Virus record (IMG/VR): IMGVR_UViG_3300030108_000318
Span: 1-45,717 of that record
Strand: one strand, 5' to 3'
Length of the DNA: 45,717 bases
Source: a virus
The notes beneath the pieces are model-generated. The model was given only the letters and a program-made list of their open reading frames with translations, made no database searches and was not told where the DNA came from. Positions 8,371 through 14,495 of the stretch are shown here, one piece after another. Numbering within the stretch: position 1 is the stretch's first letter; every line of letters starts with the position of its first letter. The translations under genes were made by a program, and so were the position numbers.

Positions 8371-10167
8371 TTAATATCCAAATGTTGAATCAGCAGGTTG
8401 GTGTATTTCACGTTTTAAACCTCTCATTCGTTCTAATGGGCTATCCATTCTAGGTCTGCTCATTATCATGTAACGCAATGCATCATATGCGTGGTCTGAT
8501 GCATTTGTGTCTACATCTTCTGGATTCGTTTTAGATAATGGTATACTTTGTAGTTCTCGTATTAGATTAGGGCAAGTATTAAATATTTGCAGCTTTGGTC
8601 TACCATTCTCACGAATCTTTAGAAACTCGTGCATTTGAATTTTGCCTTGTATTCTATTTTTATCTGCACGTCTAAGTTTATGACCTGCTCGAATTAAAGC
8701 TTCACCAACAGTAGGACCAGTCGTACCAGTATTTGCCCACGCTGCTGTATCTAATACACCTGAGACCGAAAAAGGGTCTACAAGTTCCATATCTGTTATT
8801 ATAGCCCCTAATTCCTCACCTGTCAAGCCTTTTTTATATAATTCTCTATAAATTATTAAAGTACCATCATTTATATCTATAGTACCCCATAAACAACAAG
8901 ACTCTGAAGCATACCCATAGTCAATGCCTTTTACTCTTTCCCAAGGTAAAGGAATTTGAAATGGAGTAATAACATGAACATTAGGGTCAAATTCTACAAA
9001 AGCTGCACCTTCTGATACATCCCAATTACCTTCAAGCAGTTGTCTACGTTGAATTGGTGGTAAAGATAAAAGCATTTGTTCATAGACACCATCTTTTGCT
9101 AAGTATGGATTATCTGCTAACTTAGCTGGAATAAACTTTCTTGTTAAACCATCTTTACCTAAAAAAGATTTATTATGTTCGGATGGTTCTATGTATCTTT
9201 TTTTTACCCAATGAGAACCAACACCACCCGGGTTAGCAGTGCAACGAAGGTAGGTTTGTATATCTGGGTCAGTTGTACGTAAACGAGAAGCTAAATAGTT
9301 CCAACTAAACTCTGTGGGTAAGTGAGTAATTTCATCAAATCCTATCCAACTATATGCTTGTCCTTGATAACGATAGACATCTGCATCTCTTTCTAAAAAA
9401 CCAAACTCTATTTTTGCACCACTTGGAAAGTTCCAAAGTTTTTCTACTTCTCTAAATTTAGCACCGGGAAATGCTTGTGGATATAACTCACGAGACTTAT
9501 CAATCATTTCACGTAGTTCTGGCATAGACCTTCTTAATATAAGAGCTCTATGGGCTTTGCGATGACAATTTCTTAATGGGTCAACAATCATAGCAAAAGA
9601 TTTACCACCACCAGCAGCACCACCATATAATACATCTTTTTCACCAGCAGCTAAAAAGTCTGTTTGTGGACCTTCGTTTGGATGAAATAAAACTTTTGAA
9701 TTTTTAATTATTTCTTGAACTGAAGGAGCTACTTGCTCTAGTTCATTTTCTGTTACAATTTTAGATGATGTTTTTTCAGTTGATTTTTTAATAACTGATT
9801 CTTCAGCTTTAAGTTTTGCTTCTTTATATGCAACTTTTTTCTTAGCTTTTGCTAATTCTCTTTTTTGTTTAGCTAATTCATTTTTACGTTTTTGTTCTTT
9901 AGAATATCTATATTTTGGAGTTACAGTTTGTTTTTGTACTAATTTAGATAAGCCAACATGACTTATTTTTCTTTTAGCTTCTAGTGATAAACTAGTTGCT
10001 GCTTCACGTAAAGATAATTCTTTAGCTAAAACTGAATTAATATATTTTTGTAATAATGAAAGTTGCTCTGGAATAGGAGCTAGATAGCCTTTAGTTGAAT
10101 TACTAAGTCTATATCCAAAAGGAATTGTGCTTCCTTTCTTTTTTATATACCCTTTGGGCACACTCAT
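8371..10167 (-). CDS. terL: Terminase large subunit with N-terminal DNA-binding-like extension
   Basis: A 598-aa packaging ATPase/nuclease. The Walker A is GGAAGGGKS (residues 182-190), the Walker B region is SWIGFDEIT, and the RNase H-like nuclease has KGIDYG, VLDTAAW and DHAYDALRY. Together they pump and cut concatemeric DNA at the portal. Residues 1-80 are an unusual extension: PKGYIKKKGSTIPFGYRLS followed by helices SLREAATSL and ISHVGLSKLVQ, resembling the helix-turn-helix part of serine-recombinase or resolvase domains. Residues 81-150 are a Lys/Glu-rich coiled linker. The start overlaps the stop of the 57-aa gene (ATGA). Confidence 0.93.
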   Translation of the reverse strand: MSVPKGYIKKKGSTIPFGYRLSNSTKGYLAPIPEQLSLLQKYINSVLAKELSLREAATSLSLEAKRKISHVGLSKLVQKQTVTPKYRYSKEQKRKNELAKQKRELAKAKKKVAYKEAKLKAEESVIKKSTEKTSSKIVTENELEQVAPSVQEIIKNSKVLFHPNEGPQTDFLAAGEKDVLYGGAAGGGKSFAMIVDPLRNCHRKAHRALILRRSMPELREMIDKSRELYPQAFPGAKFREVEKLWNFPSGAKIEFGFLERDADVYRYQGQAYSWIGFDEITHLPTEFSWNYLASRLRTTDPDIQTYLRCTANPGGVGSHWVKKRYIEPSEHNKSFLGKDGLTRKFIPAKLADNPYLAKDGVYEQMLLSLPPIQRRQLLEGNWDVSEGAAFVEFDPNVHVITPFQIPLPWERVKGIDYGYASESCCLWGTIDINDGTLIIYRELYKKGLTGEELGAIITDMELVDPFSVSGVLDTAAWANTGTTGPTVGEALIRAGHKLRRADKNRIQGKIQMHEFLKIRENGRPKLQIFNTCPNLIRELQSIPLSKTNPEDVDTNASDHAYDALRYMIMSRPRMDSPLERMRGLKREIHQPADSTFGY

Positions 10168-10337
10168 TTTTTTTCTTTAAGTTTATTTTTATTATTAAAA
10201 ATTCTATCCCAGCCTTCTGCATATTGAGACTGTTCTTCTTTAGTATAAAATTTTCCTGTTAAACCTAATATACGTTTTTTGTTTTTATTTTTAGAAGAAA
10301 TAATAACAGGTTTTTGTTCTGAACCTACTGATGGCAT
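10164..10337 (-). CDS. Small basic protein, 57 aa, next to terL
   Basis: MPSVGSEQKPVIISSKNKNK starts a 57-aa Lys/Asn-rich protein containing LGLTGKFYTKEEQSQYAEGW and a Lys-rich tail. Its TGA overlaps the terL ATG and its ATG overlaps the previous stop by one base, giving a fully coupled chain. Function not recognised. Confidence 0.7.
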   Translation of the reverse strand: MPSVGSEQKPVIISSKNKNKKRILGLTGKFYTKEEQSQYAEGWDRIFNNKNKLKEKK

Positions 10338-10867
10338 TACCACTTCACCCTATTAGCCCAATAAGCTGCTGACATTTTACCTTTAGCAATATTTTTTCTA
10401 TGTCTTGCTTTAAAAGATTTTCTTTTCATTTTAGTTTTACGAGACTCTCCTGCTTTAGGTTTACCTGCAGTTTTAGCACCCTGTTGTCCAAATCGTATTG
10501 TTTTTATTTTATTGCCTTCTTTTGCAACAACAATATGGGATTTGGTTGGATGATTAGGAGTACGTTTAGGTTTATTATAGCCACTAACTCCTGCTCGTTT
10601 TAACCTACCATCTGCTTTACCACCTTTTTTACTTCTATATCTTCTGGTTTTATCAGCAATTTTTTTAGGTTGTTTAGAGTGTTGTCTACCGGCAGCTTTA
10701 TCTTTTCTTTTCTTAGCACTGGTTGCTGCATACTCTTCATCACTTAATGCTTCTCTAGCTTTTCTAGGTAAGTATCTTTCTCCAGTATCACTAGACCTTT
10801 TACCAGACTTAGTGCCCCAATCTTGGTCACCCCAGTCTTTTAATGCTTTTTGAGATTTTTTAAGCAC
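10337..10867 (-). CDS. Conserved-looking highly basic protein, 176 aa
   Basis: The protein opens with LKDWGDQDWGTKSGKRSSDT, GERYLPRKAREALSDEEYA and AATSAKKRKDK, and closes with RKSFKARHRKNIAKGKMSAA then YWANRVKW. From memory this two-block pattern recurs in small basic proteins of marine phages and some large DNA viruses whose function is unknown. The middle is a Lys/Arg/Gly-rich linker. Very high positive charge suggests nucleic-acid binding, for example virion DNA condensation or packaging support. It overlaps the next upstream gene by 8 bases. Confidence 0.75.
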   Translation of the reverse strand: MLKKSQKALKDWGDQDWGTKSGKRSSDTGERYLPRKAREALSDEEYAATSAKKRKDKAAGRQHSKQPKKIADKTRRYRSKKGGKADGRLKRAGVSGYNKPKRTPNHPTKSHIVVAKEGNKIKTIRFGQQGAKTAGKPKAGESRKTKMKRKSFKARHRKNIAKGKMSAAYWANRVKW

Positions 10868-11147
10868 GTCTTTGTTTTCTTATTGCTTCTTTGCCTTTCT
10901 TGGCGATTTGGGCTTGTTGCGTTTTACCTGCGACTTTTGCCCTCTGCTCAAGGACTGTGAGAATTTGTATCTTTCTTGCAAAAGGTTTTTTAATTCGTTT
11001 AACTTTTGCCACAGTTGCTCTTGCATCTGCTGGAGTCGCAAATTTAATGCTGACAGTATCTTTTGGATTTTCATCGGTATATAATCTCCTTCCACTACCT
11101 TTGGGTTTTTTTCCTGTACCTTTCTTAGGGTCTTTACGTTTAGCCAT
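10860..11147 (-). CDS. Basic protein with GRRLYTDENPKDTVSIKF motif, 95 aa
   Basis: The N-terminal block KGTGKKPKGSGRRLYTDENP followed by KDTVSIKFATPADARATVAK is one I recall from small viral proteins of unknown function, often close to relatives of the two neighbouring basic proteins. The C-terminus is a basic helix (KKGKEAIRKQRRA). It is chained to both neighbours by short overlaps (1 and 8 bases). Probably acts with them; what they do is unknown. Confidence 0.75.
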   Translation of the reverse strand: MAKRKDPKKGTGKKPKGSGRRLYTDENPKDTVSIKFATPADARATVAKVKRIKKPFARKIQILTVLEQRAKVAGKTQQAQIAKKGKEAIRKQRRA

Positions 11148-11233
11148 TATTGATTATGACGTTTATCTTTTTGTTGTTTTATTACTTTTTTATCTGGATA
11201 TTTTATAGTTTGTTGTGCCATTGGTTGAGACAT
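11147..11233 (-). CDS. 28-aa microprotein
   Basis: ATG at 11233 opens MSQPMAQQTIKYPDKKVIKQ and ends at TAA 11147, overlapping the neighbours on both sides by exactly one base (TAATG). The gapless coupling is the reason to accept so short a frame. Basic and hydrophilic; function unknown. Confidence 0.55.
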   Translation of the reverse strand: MSQPMAQQTIKYPDKKVIKQQKDKRHNQ

Positions 11234-11460
11234 TACTTATATCCTCCACCAGCTTTTTTGTAAGCCTTGGCAAGTGCTTGGGCTTTACGGGCAGACCATT
11301 GACCGGCTGCAGTACCGTGTGAAGCTTGTGATTTAATTCTTTGAAATATTCTTTTACGTAGTCCGGGCTTAGTATAGTTTCCTGCTTTGTTTACAGTTGA
11401 CTTAGACTTTTTCTTTTTAGCCTTACCACCTTTTCTAAATTGTAATCTTTCTAATAACAT
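11233..11460 (-). CDS. Basic protein with AGNYTKPGLRKRIFQRIK motif, 75 aa
   Basis: The conserved-looking block VNKAGNYTKPGLRKRIFQRI, then GTAAGQWSARKAQALAKAYK and KAGGGYK is a pattern I recall from small proteins in phages and other viruses, of unknown function. Very Lys/Arg-rich, so nucleic-acid binding is plausible. Member of the cluster of coupled basic genes before terL. Confidence 0.75.
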   Translation of the reverse strand: MLLERLQFRKGGKAKKKKSKSTVNKAGNYTKPGLRKRIFQRIKSQASHGTAAGQWSARKAQALAKAYKKAGGGYK

Positions 11461-11669
11461 TAATGTATTATCCTATCTTCTTCTTTAGGAAGAGTATTTA
11501 AATATTCTTTTTCTAACTCGTCATTAACATAAATACTATCTAGTTCTCCAACAACAACTAAATGATTCTGAGCAGCAGCTTCTTCTGCTTTTTCATATGT
11601 TGAAGCAATAATATTAGGTCCTGCAAAGGTTGTTCCATAAGCTTCTATTTCTGTTAAGAATATTTTCAT
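11460..11669 (-). CDS. Small acidic protein, 69 aa
   Basis: I place the start at ATG 11669 (MKIFLTEIEAYGTTFAGPNI); a TTG eight codons earlier gives a longer frame, but the ATG overlaps the stop of the upstream membrane-protein gene (CTATGA) and has AGGA upstream. The sequence KIFLTEI-x-FAGPNIIASTYEKAEEAA-x-LVVVGELDSIYVND alternates strands and one helix, as in small alpha/beta phage proteins. Acidic, unlike its basic neighbours. Function unknown. Confidence 0.65.
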   Translation of the reverse strand: MKIFLTEIEAYGTTFAGPNIIASTYEKAEEAAAQNHLVVVGELDSIYVNDELEKEYLNTLPKEEDRIIH

Positions 11670-11770
11670 AGTATTATTATTCCTATACACCAACCAGCTA
11701 TAAAAAGTAAAATAGCTTCTAATGGATATTGCTTACAAAACTCAAATATATCTTTAAGATATCTCTTCAT
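11666..11770 (-). CDS. 34-aa single-span membrane protein
   Basis: ATG at 11770 gives MKRYLKDIFEFCKQYPLEAI followed by LLFIAGWCIGIIIL. The C-terminal 18 residues form one hydrophobic segment preceded by a charged N-terminus. The frame overlaps the terS 3' end by 17 bases and its TGA overlaps the next ATG. Small one-span proteins are common in phage operons; function unknown. Confidence 0.55.
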   Translation of the reverse strand: MKRYLKDIFEFCKQYPLEAILLFIAGWCIGIIIL

Positions 11771-12170
11771 AGTCTCCATCTTCTGCTACAATATTTATTG
11801 TTTCTTTTTCAGGTAATACAAAAATACCTCCACCAACATTATGATTTACTTCCATTCTATCTTGTTTGCCTAAACCAACTCTATCAAGAATTGTTTGAGC
11901 TGCTTGAAGTTTAACATTAGCTTGTGGCATAGCTGTATCGCTTTGCATAACTTCAACAAGTTTAAAAGCTGCTGAAGGAGCTTCCCTTGCTAGGACATTT
12001 GAGGCTAAATCCACTATTTCTTGTCTAAGACTCTTTATTACTTGGTAGTGATTTCCTGCGTACCCGGCAAGTTCGGCTGAAAGTTTAAGATTTCCTTTAG
12101 TTTCAATAAGATTATTAAGAAAATCTTGTTGTTTTTCTGTTAGCTTTCGTTGTGTTGAAGGTAAACTCAT
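11754..12170 (-). CDS. terS: Terminase small subunit-like protein
   Basis: A 138-aa protein. Residues about 9-60 (LTEKQQDFLNNLIETKGNLK, SAELAGY) form the helix-turn-helix typical of Terminase_2 family small subunits, which recognise phage DNA and pass it to TerL. The middle (APSAAFKLVEVMQSDTAMPQ, LQAAQTILDRVGLGKQDR) is the oligomerisation region of that family. First gene of the leftward late operon. The promoter at 12178-12206 has its -10 box only 7 bases from the ATG and there is no ribosome site, so the message would be leaderless. Confidence 0.85.
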   Translation of the reverse strand: MSLPSTQRKLTEKQQDFLNNLIETKGNLKLSAELAGYAGNHYQVIKSLRQEIVDLASNVLAREAPSAAFKLVEVMQSDTAMPQANVKLQAAQTILDRVGLGKQDRMEVNHNVGGGIFVLPEKETINIVAEDGDYEEIS

Positions 12171-12177
12171 AGGCTTT

Positions 12178-12206
12178 ATTATAGAGCTTTATTAAGAGTT
12201 TGTCAA
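12178..12206 (-). promoter_or_regulatory. Late leftward sigma70 promoter before terS
   Basis: On the minus strand: TTGACA (12206-12201), 17-bp spacer, TATAAT (12183-12178), a perfect consensus. The expected start point is about base 12171, one base before the terS ATG. The spacer begins AACTCTT, so the half-site AAACTCT straddles the edge of the -35 box. Confidence 0.85.
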
Positions 12207-12233
12207 GTATTATAAAATATTTTTTAAAAACTA

Positions 12234-12262
12234 TTGACAAAACTCTAAAATACCTTTATAAT
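12234..12262 (+). promoter_or_regulatory. Rightward consensus promoter into the non-coding control region
   Basis: TTGACA (12234-12239), 17-bp spacer, TATAAT (12257-12262), perfect consensus on the plus strand. It lies back to back with the terS promoter, -35 boxes 27 bp apart. No open reading frame of note follows for about 600 bp on the plus strand. The spacer contains AAACTCT (12240-12246). Confidence 0.75.
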
Positions 12263-12308
12263 AACACTTAGGTGTGCCGGGGTTAAATACATATCCCACA
12301 GACCTATT

Positions 12309-12341
12309 AAACCCGAACTAACCTGTCAAACCCGACCTAAC
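12309..12341. repeat. Short tandem-like direct repeat AAACCCGAMCTAAC
   Basis: AAACCCGAACTAAC (12309-12322) and AAACCCGACCTAAC (12328-12341) differ at one base and are 19 bp apart. Their place in the non-coding control region makes an iteron-like role possible; two copies are too few to be sure. Confidence 0.45.
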
Positions 12342-12420
12342 TCCTTAACAACTAATTTAGCTTAAAATGTATAAGCATTAGTATATATATATGGGAGGGG
12401 GTACGGGTGTCCTGCCTACC

Positions 12421-12462
12421 CCTAAAACTTCACAAACTCTGCAGAGTTTAATAGGTTTTAGG
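12421..12462. repeat. 42-bp two-part dyad with core palindrome AAACTCTGCAGAGTTT
   Basis: The core 16-bp palindrome (12434-12449) is flanked at 5 bp on each side by CCTAAAAC (12421-12428) and GTTTTAGG (12455-12462), which are perfect inverted copies about the same centre (12441.5). This is either a large operator or a long hairpin with a 5x5 internal loop. Confidence 0.7.
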
Positions 12463-12493
12463 AGTTTTCACCGAGAAACTTCCCAAGATTTGC

Positions 12494-12511
12494 CAAACTC
12501 TATAGAGTTTG
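12494..12511. repeat. 18-bp palindrome with AAACTCT half-sites (TA centre)
   Basis: CAAACTCTATAGAGTTTG is a perfect palindrome. It has the same half-sites as the copies at 12434-12449 and 12583-12600 but an AT instead of GC centre, as expected if the half-sites, not the centre, are under selection. Confidence 0.7.
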
Positions 12512-12582
12512 ACTAGCTCTTACAGAGCTAAAAAGAGATTTACAGCGAAATTGTGAAGATTTTGAAGATAACAAATAACTTT

Positions 12583-12600
12583 TAAACTCTGCAGAGTTTA
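12583..12600. repeat. 18-bp palindrome with AAACTCT half-sites (GC centre)
   Basis: TAAACTCTGCAGAGTTTA is a perfect palindrome whose 16-bp core is identical to the copy at 12434-12449. Centre-to-centre distances between the three copies are 61 and 89 bp. Confidence 0.7.
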
Positions 12601-12837
12601 CCAGACTTTGTTGTAATATCAGGCTTTTAGAGAGTTTTCCTACGGAAACTTTGGTGAATGGTCAGGATATTTTTTTCCGGTCAACACAGAGCTTTACAGA
12701 GCCTCACAAAGCTATGCTTTCCTGCACAGCTCGACACATAGCGTAGCACATAACATGACATGCCTTTCTTCGGCATGGGGAAATCGCATAAGCATTATGC
12801 AGGTGTTTCTTGTACGGAAATGACAGGTGCCTGAGGC

Positions 12838-12861
12838 AAAAAAAACCCCTCGAATGAGGGG
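12838..12861 (-). terminator. Intrinsic terminator of the isolated leftward gene
   Basis: On the minus strand: CCCCTC-ATTC-GAGGGG stem-loop followed by eight T (12845-12838). It ends the 93-aa gene at 12887 and shields the control region from its transcript. On the plus strand the same stem is followed only by CTTT, so it would stop rightward transcripts poorly. Confidence 0.85.
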
Positions 12862-12886
12862 CTTTGAAGTTAAATCTCTTTAGAGA

Positions 12887-13168
12887 TTAGCCAAGACTTA
12901 CAAGTTTCTTGTAAGCTCTCATAGCAGTCAAGTCTGCCTTTGGCAGGGATTTCATGCTGAGTATCTTCGATACTTGCCCTTGCGTGAGAGGGTTTTTGGT
13001 ATCGTTTAGCTTTGCTAAGAAATGACCTCGGATAGTTCCGAACTTGATGTCCTTTGGACATGTTTTAGCTTTGCTAAACTGCATTGCAATCCTTTGGATT
13101 TGACCATAGGTTGCAGTTGATTTAGGGTTAGCGACAACAAAGTTGTCATTTGTTTTTGAATTTGCCAT
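12887..13168 (-). CDS. 93-aa isolated protein, possible DNA-binding or regulatory protein
   Basis: MANSKTNDNFVVANPKSTAT opens a basic, helical 93-aa protein; ATYGQIQRIAMQFSKA and LTQGQVSKILSMKSLPKAD read as helices, the second with helix-turn-helix-like spacing. AAGGAG precedes the ATG. It is a single-gene unit with its own promoter (13228-13257) and terminator (12838-12861), placed between the early and late arms. I do not recognise the family firmly. The setting is that of a regulator, which is inference. Confidence 0.7.
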   Translation of the reverse strand: MANSKTNDNFVVANPKSTATYGQIQRIAMQFSKAKTCPKDIKFGTIRGHFLAKLNDTKNPLTQGQVSKILSMKSLPKADLTAMRAYKKLVSLG

Positions 13169-13227
13169 TGCAAATCTCCTTGCCCTTTAGGGCAGTTTGT
13201 GCTTCCCGACATTGGTGAAGCTATTAC

Positions 13228-13257
13228 ATAGTAATCCGATTTGCCGAAAAATGTCAA
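13228..13257 (-). promoter_or_regulatory. Promoter of the isolated leftward gene
   Basis: Minus strand TTGACA (13257-13252), 18-bp spacer, TACTAT (13233-13228), then a leader of about 55 nt with an AAGGAG ribosome site before ATG 13168. Just upstream of the -35 box is an inverted repeat AGAATA-A-TATTCT (13273-13285), a possible regulator site. Confidence 0.65.
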
Positions 13258-13353
13258 CATCTTTCTGTGCGTAGAATAATATTCTTCCTGCGTGAAGAAA
13301 GTAGAACCACCCAAAAATGCCCCAAAAATCACCACGAACCACACCAAACGCCT

Positions 13354-13544
13354 AAAGTCTAGTAAGACTTTAATTTGTTTTTCAAATCTTTACACCCGTA
13401 ATACTTACGCATATACCCCTACATAGTACTTACATAAATAGGATTTCTTATGGTTAGGCGAAAGTCAATACCATTATGCGTAAATTGTGCGTAAATATTT
13501 ACGTGTAATCGTCATGTAAACTTTATGCAGAAATCGTCATGTAA
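13354..13544. promoter_or_regulatory. Repeat-rich non-coding stretch upstream of the early promoter
   Basis: It contains a hairpin AAAGTCT-AGTA-AGACTTT (13354-13371), two TGCGTAAAT copies 11 bp apart (13477-13485, 13488-13496) followed by ATTTACG in the opposite sense, and two exact AATCGTCATGTAA copies 25 bp apart (13507-13519, 13532-13544). No gene is visible. The layout fits a binding region for a regulator or replication protein ahead of the first early promoter. Confidence 0.5.
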
Positions 13545-13572
13545 GTTTAAAACTATATGTGCAGGTTTCTGC

Positions 13573-13601
13573 TTGACAAACTCGACAGCATTTGATAATT
13601 T
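13573..13601 (+). promoter_or_regulatory. First early rightward promoter
   Basis: TTGACA at 13573-13578 with a -10 either GATAAT (13594-13599, 15-bp spacer) or TAATTT (13596-13601, 17-bp spacer). The -35 is followed by AACTC, as in the late promoters. The leader holds GAGCT-ACCT-AGCTC (13638-13651), next to the GGGAG ribosome site of the first early gene. Confidence 0.55.
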
Positions 13602-13663
13602 GATAGGGCAATCAGCAATGTCGTTGGTTGCATTTTTGAGCTACCTAGCTCGGGAGAAACATT

Positions 13664-13840
13664 ATGTTAGATAAAACCAAACCTATCTTTGATAGCCGAG
13701 AAGCAGAAACATTCGATTTGTACGATAGTTCTGACGACTATGGCATGGCGAAAGATATTGATGTCAACGAAGTTGTTGACCAAATAGAAAAAATTGATGA
13801 TGGCATCAACGAAAACTTTTTTAACATTTTGGAAAAATAA
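13664..13840 (+). CDS. Early acidic small protein, 58 aa
   Basis: MLDKTKPIFDSREAETFDLY begins a strongly acidic 58-aa protein (many Asp/Glu, ending IDDGINENFFNILEK). GGGAG lies 9 bases before ATG. First gene after the early promoter. Small acidic early proteins often bind host enzymes, but nothing here identifies a target. Confidence 0.65.
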   Translation: MLDKTKPIFDSREAETFDLYDSSDDYGMAKDIDVNEVVDQIEKIDDGINENFFNILEK

Positions 13841-13842
13841 TT

Positions 13843-14013
13843 ATGGAAAAATTATCACGAGTAGTTATATCATCTACCGAAAAAAATGGTAAGGTTATTG
13901 CACAACAAGTTGTGTATCGTGGAGAAGGTTATTCTCGAACTAAACACGAAAAAATTAAAATGATTGACGACAATCATCTTGAAATTATTCCACCTAAACA
14001 GGAGAAAAAATAA
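13843..14013 (+). CDS. Early small protein, 56 aa
   Basis: MEKLSRVVISSTEKNGKVIA opens a 56-aa protein that reads as a small beta-rich fold (VVISS, KVIAQQVVYR, LEIIPP). It begins two bases after the previous stop and ends two bases before the next start. The stop overlaps an AGGAGAAAAAAT stretch that serves as ribosome site of the next gene. Confidence 0.65.
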   Translation: MEKLSRVVISSTEKNGKVIAQQVVYRGEGYSRTKHEKIKMIDDNHLEIIPPKQEKK

Positions 14014-14015
14014 TT

Positions 14016-14375
14016 ATGGAAAATTTAATTGATAAAATTAGCGAAACTAGGCAGGAAAGGCTTTTAAATCCTCAAATGTCTGACCACTACAAAACTATGT
14101 TTTTCGGCAAATATGGTTGGAGAATATATACCATAAAAGTTGGGCGTAAGTGGGTATATATGAGGTCAAACTCTCACAGAGCTAAACTTTCACTTGATAA
14201 ATTTAAAACACATGCGTTTGTTCAATGGCATTGTGATGCAAAAACTCACGCTAGTTCAGTAGCTTATAATGAAACAGGCTCGTATAAAAGACCTAGAGCT
14301 TGGTGGAAAAATTATGGTTTTACTAGCAATCCTGCTGATATTCTTTATACAAAAGGAGATTTAGTTTGGAAATAA
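14016..14375 (+). CDS. Early protein of unknown function, 119 aa
   Basis: MENLIDKISETRQERLLNPQ starts a basic, aromatic-rich 119-aa protein with FFGKYGWRIYTIKVGRKWVY, KTHAFVQWHCDAKTHASSVA and PRAWWKNYGF. Many Trp/Tyr/His and Lys suggest a compact, perhaps nucleic-acid-binding domain; no motif is diagnostic. Last gene of the first early unit, followed by the next promoter module. Confidence 0.75.
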   Translation: MENLIDKISETRQERLLNPQMSDHYKTMFFGKYGWRIYTIKVGRKWVYMRSNSHRAKLSLDKFKTHAFVQWHCDAKTHASSVAYNETGSYKRPRAWWKNYGFTSNPADILYTKGDLVWK

Positions 14376-14387
14376 AATCGTAAATAT

Positions 14388-14439
14388 AAATACTTACCTG
14401 TGCGTTTCAGTTGACTTGGAACGCATTAGGCAGTATAAT
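14388..14439 (+). promoter_or_regulatory. Early promoter module, copy 1
   Basis: AAATACTTAC (14388-14397), 13 bp, TTGACT (14411-14416), 17 bp, TATAAT (14434-14439), followed by GCTCGGCA. The same arrangement recurs at 14981-15034 and, diverged, at 15622-15675. Confidence 0.85.
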
Positions 14440-14451
14440 GCTCGGCAGTTG

Positions 14452-14465
14452 TGGTAGGGCTACCA
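14452..14465 (+). promoter_or_regulatory. Leader hairpin TGGTAG/CTACCA
   Basis: TGGTAG-GG-CTACCA (14452-14465) begins about 12 bases after the -10 box. A similar TGGTAGT/ACTACCA hairpin occurs at 16921-16944 and a longer one at 16375-16405. Confidence 0.5.
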
Positions 14466-14495
14466 TGACTTTTATTAAATTTTTATAGGAAAATT

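Larger units (their letters stand above)
12263..12837 (+). ncRNA. Hairpin-rich non-coding region, candidate non-coding RNA and/or origin
   Basis: I see no credible gene on either strand here. A plus-strand transcript from the promoter at 12234 would start with a small hairpin (ACAC-TTAG-GTGT, 12264-12275). It would then contain GGGGTA/TACCCC (12398-12422), the nested dyad 12421-12462, palindromes at 12494-12511 and 12583-12600, TAGCTCT/AGAGCTA (12514-12530), CATGCC/GGCATG (12759-12777) and GCATAA/TTATGC (12786-12800). The base make-up is visibly more GC-rich than the genes around it. Whether it acts as RNA or as DNA (origin, packaging site) cannot be decided from sequence. Confidence 0.45.

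Noticed and set aside
10880-11095. Alternative minus-strand frame of 71 codons in the basic gene cluster
   Set aside because: It lies within the 95-aa gene in another frame; the 95-aa protein carries the recognisable motif and the coupling overlaps.
12421-12600. CRISPR-like or tandem repeat array
   Set aside because: The three palindromes have unequal spacing (61 and 89 bp) and no similar-length spacers; they look like operators or hairpins.
13015-13347. A 110-codon minus-strand frame overlapping the 93-aa gene
   Set aside because: It overlaps the better supported gene at 12887-13168 and its promoter, begins in non-coding DNA without a ribosome site and has unlikely composition.
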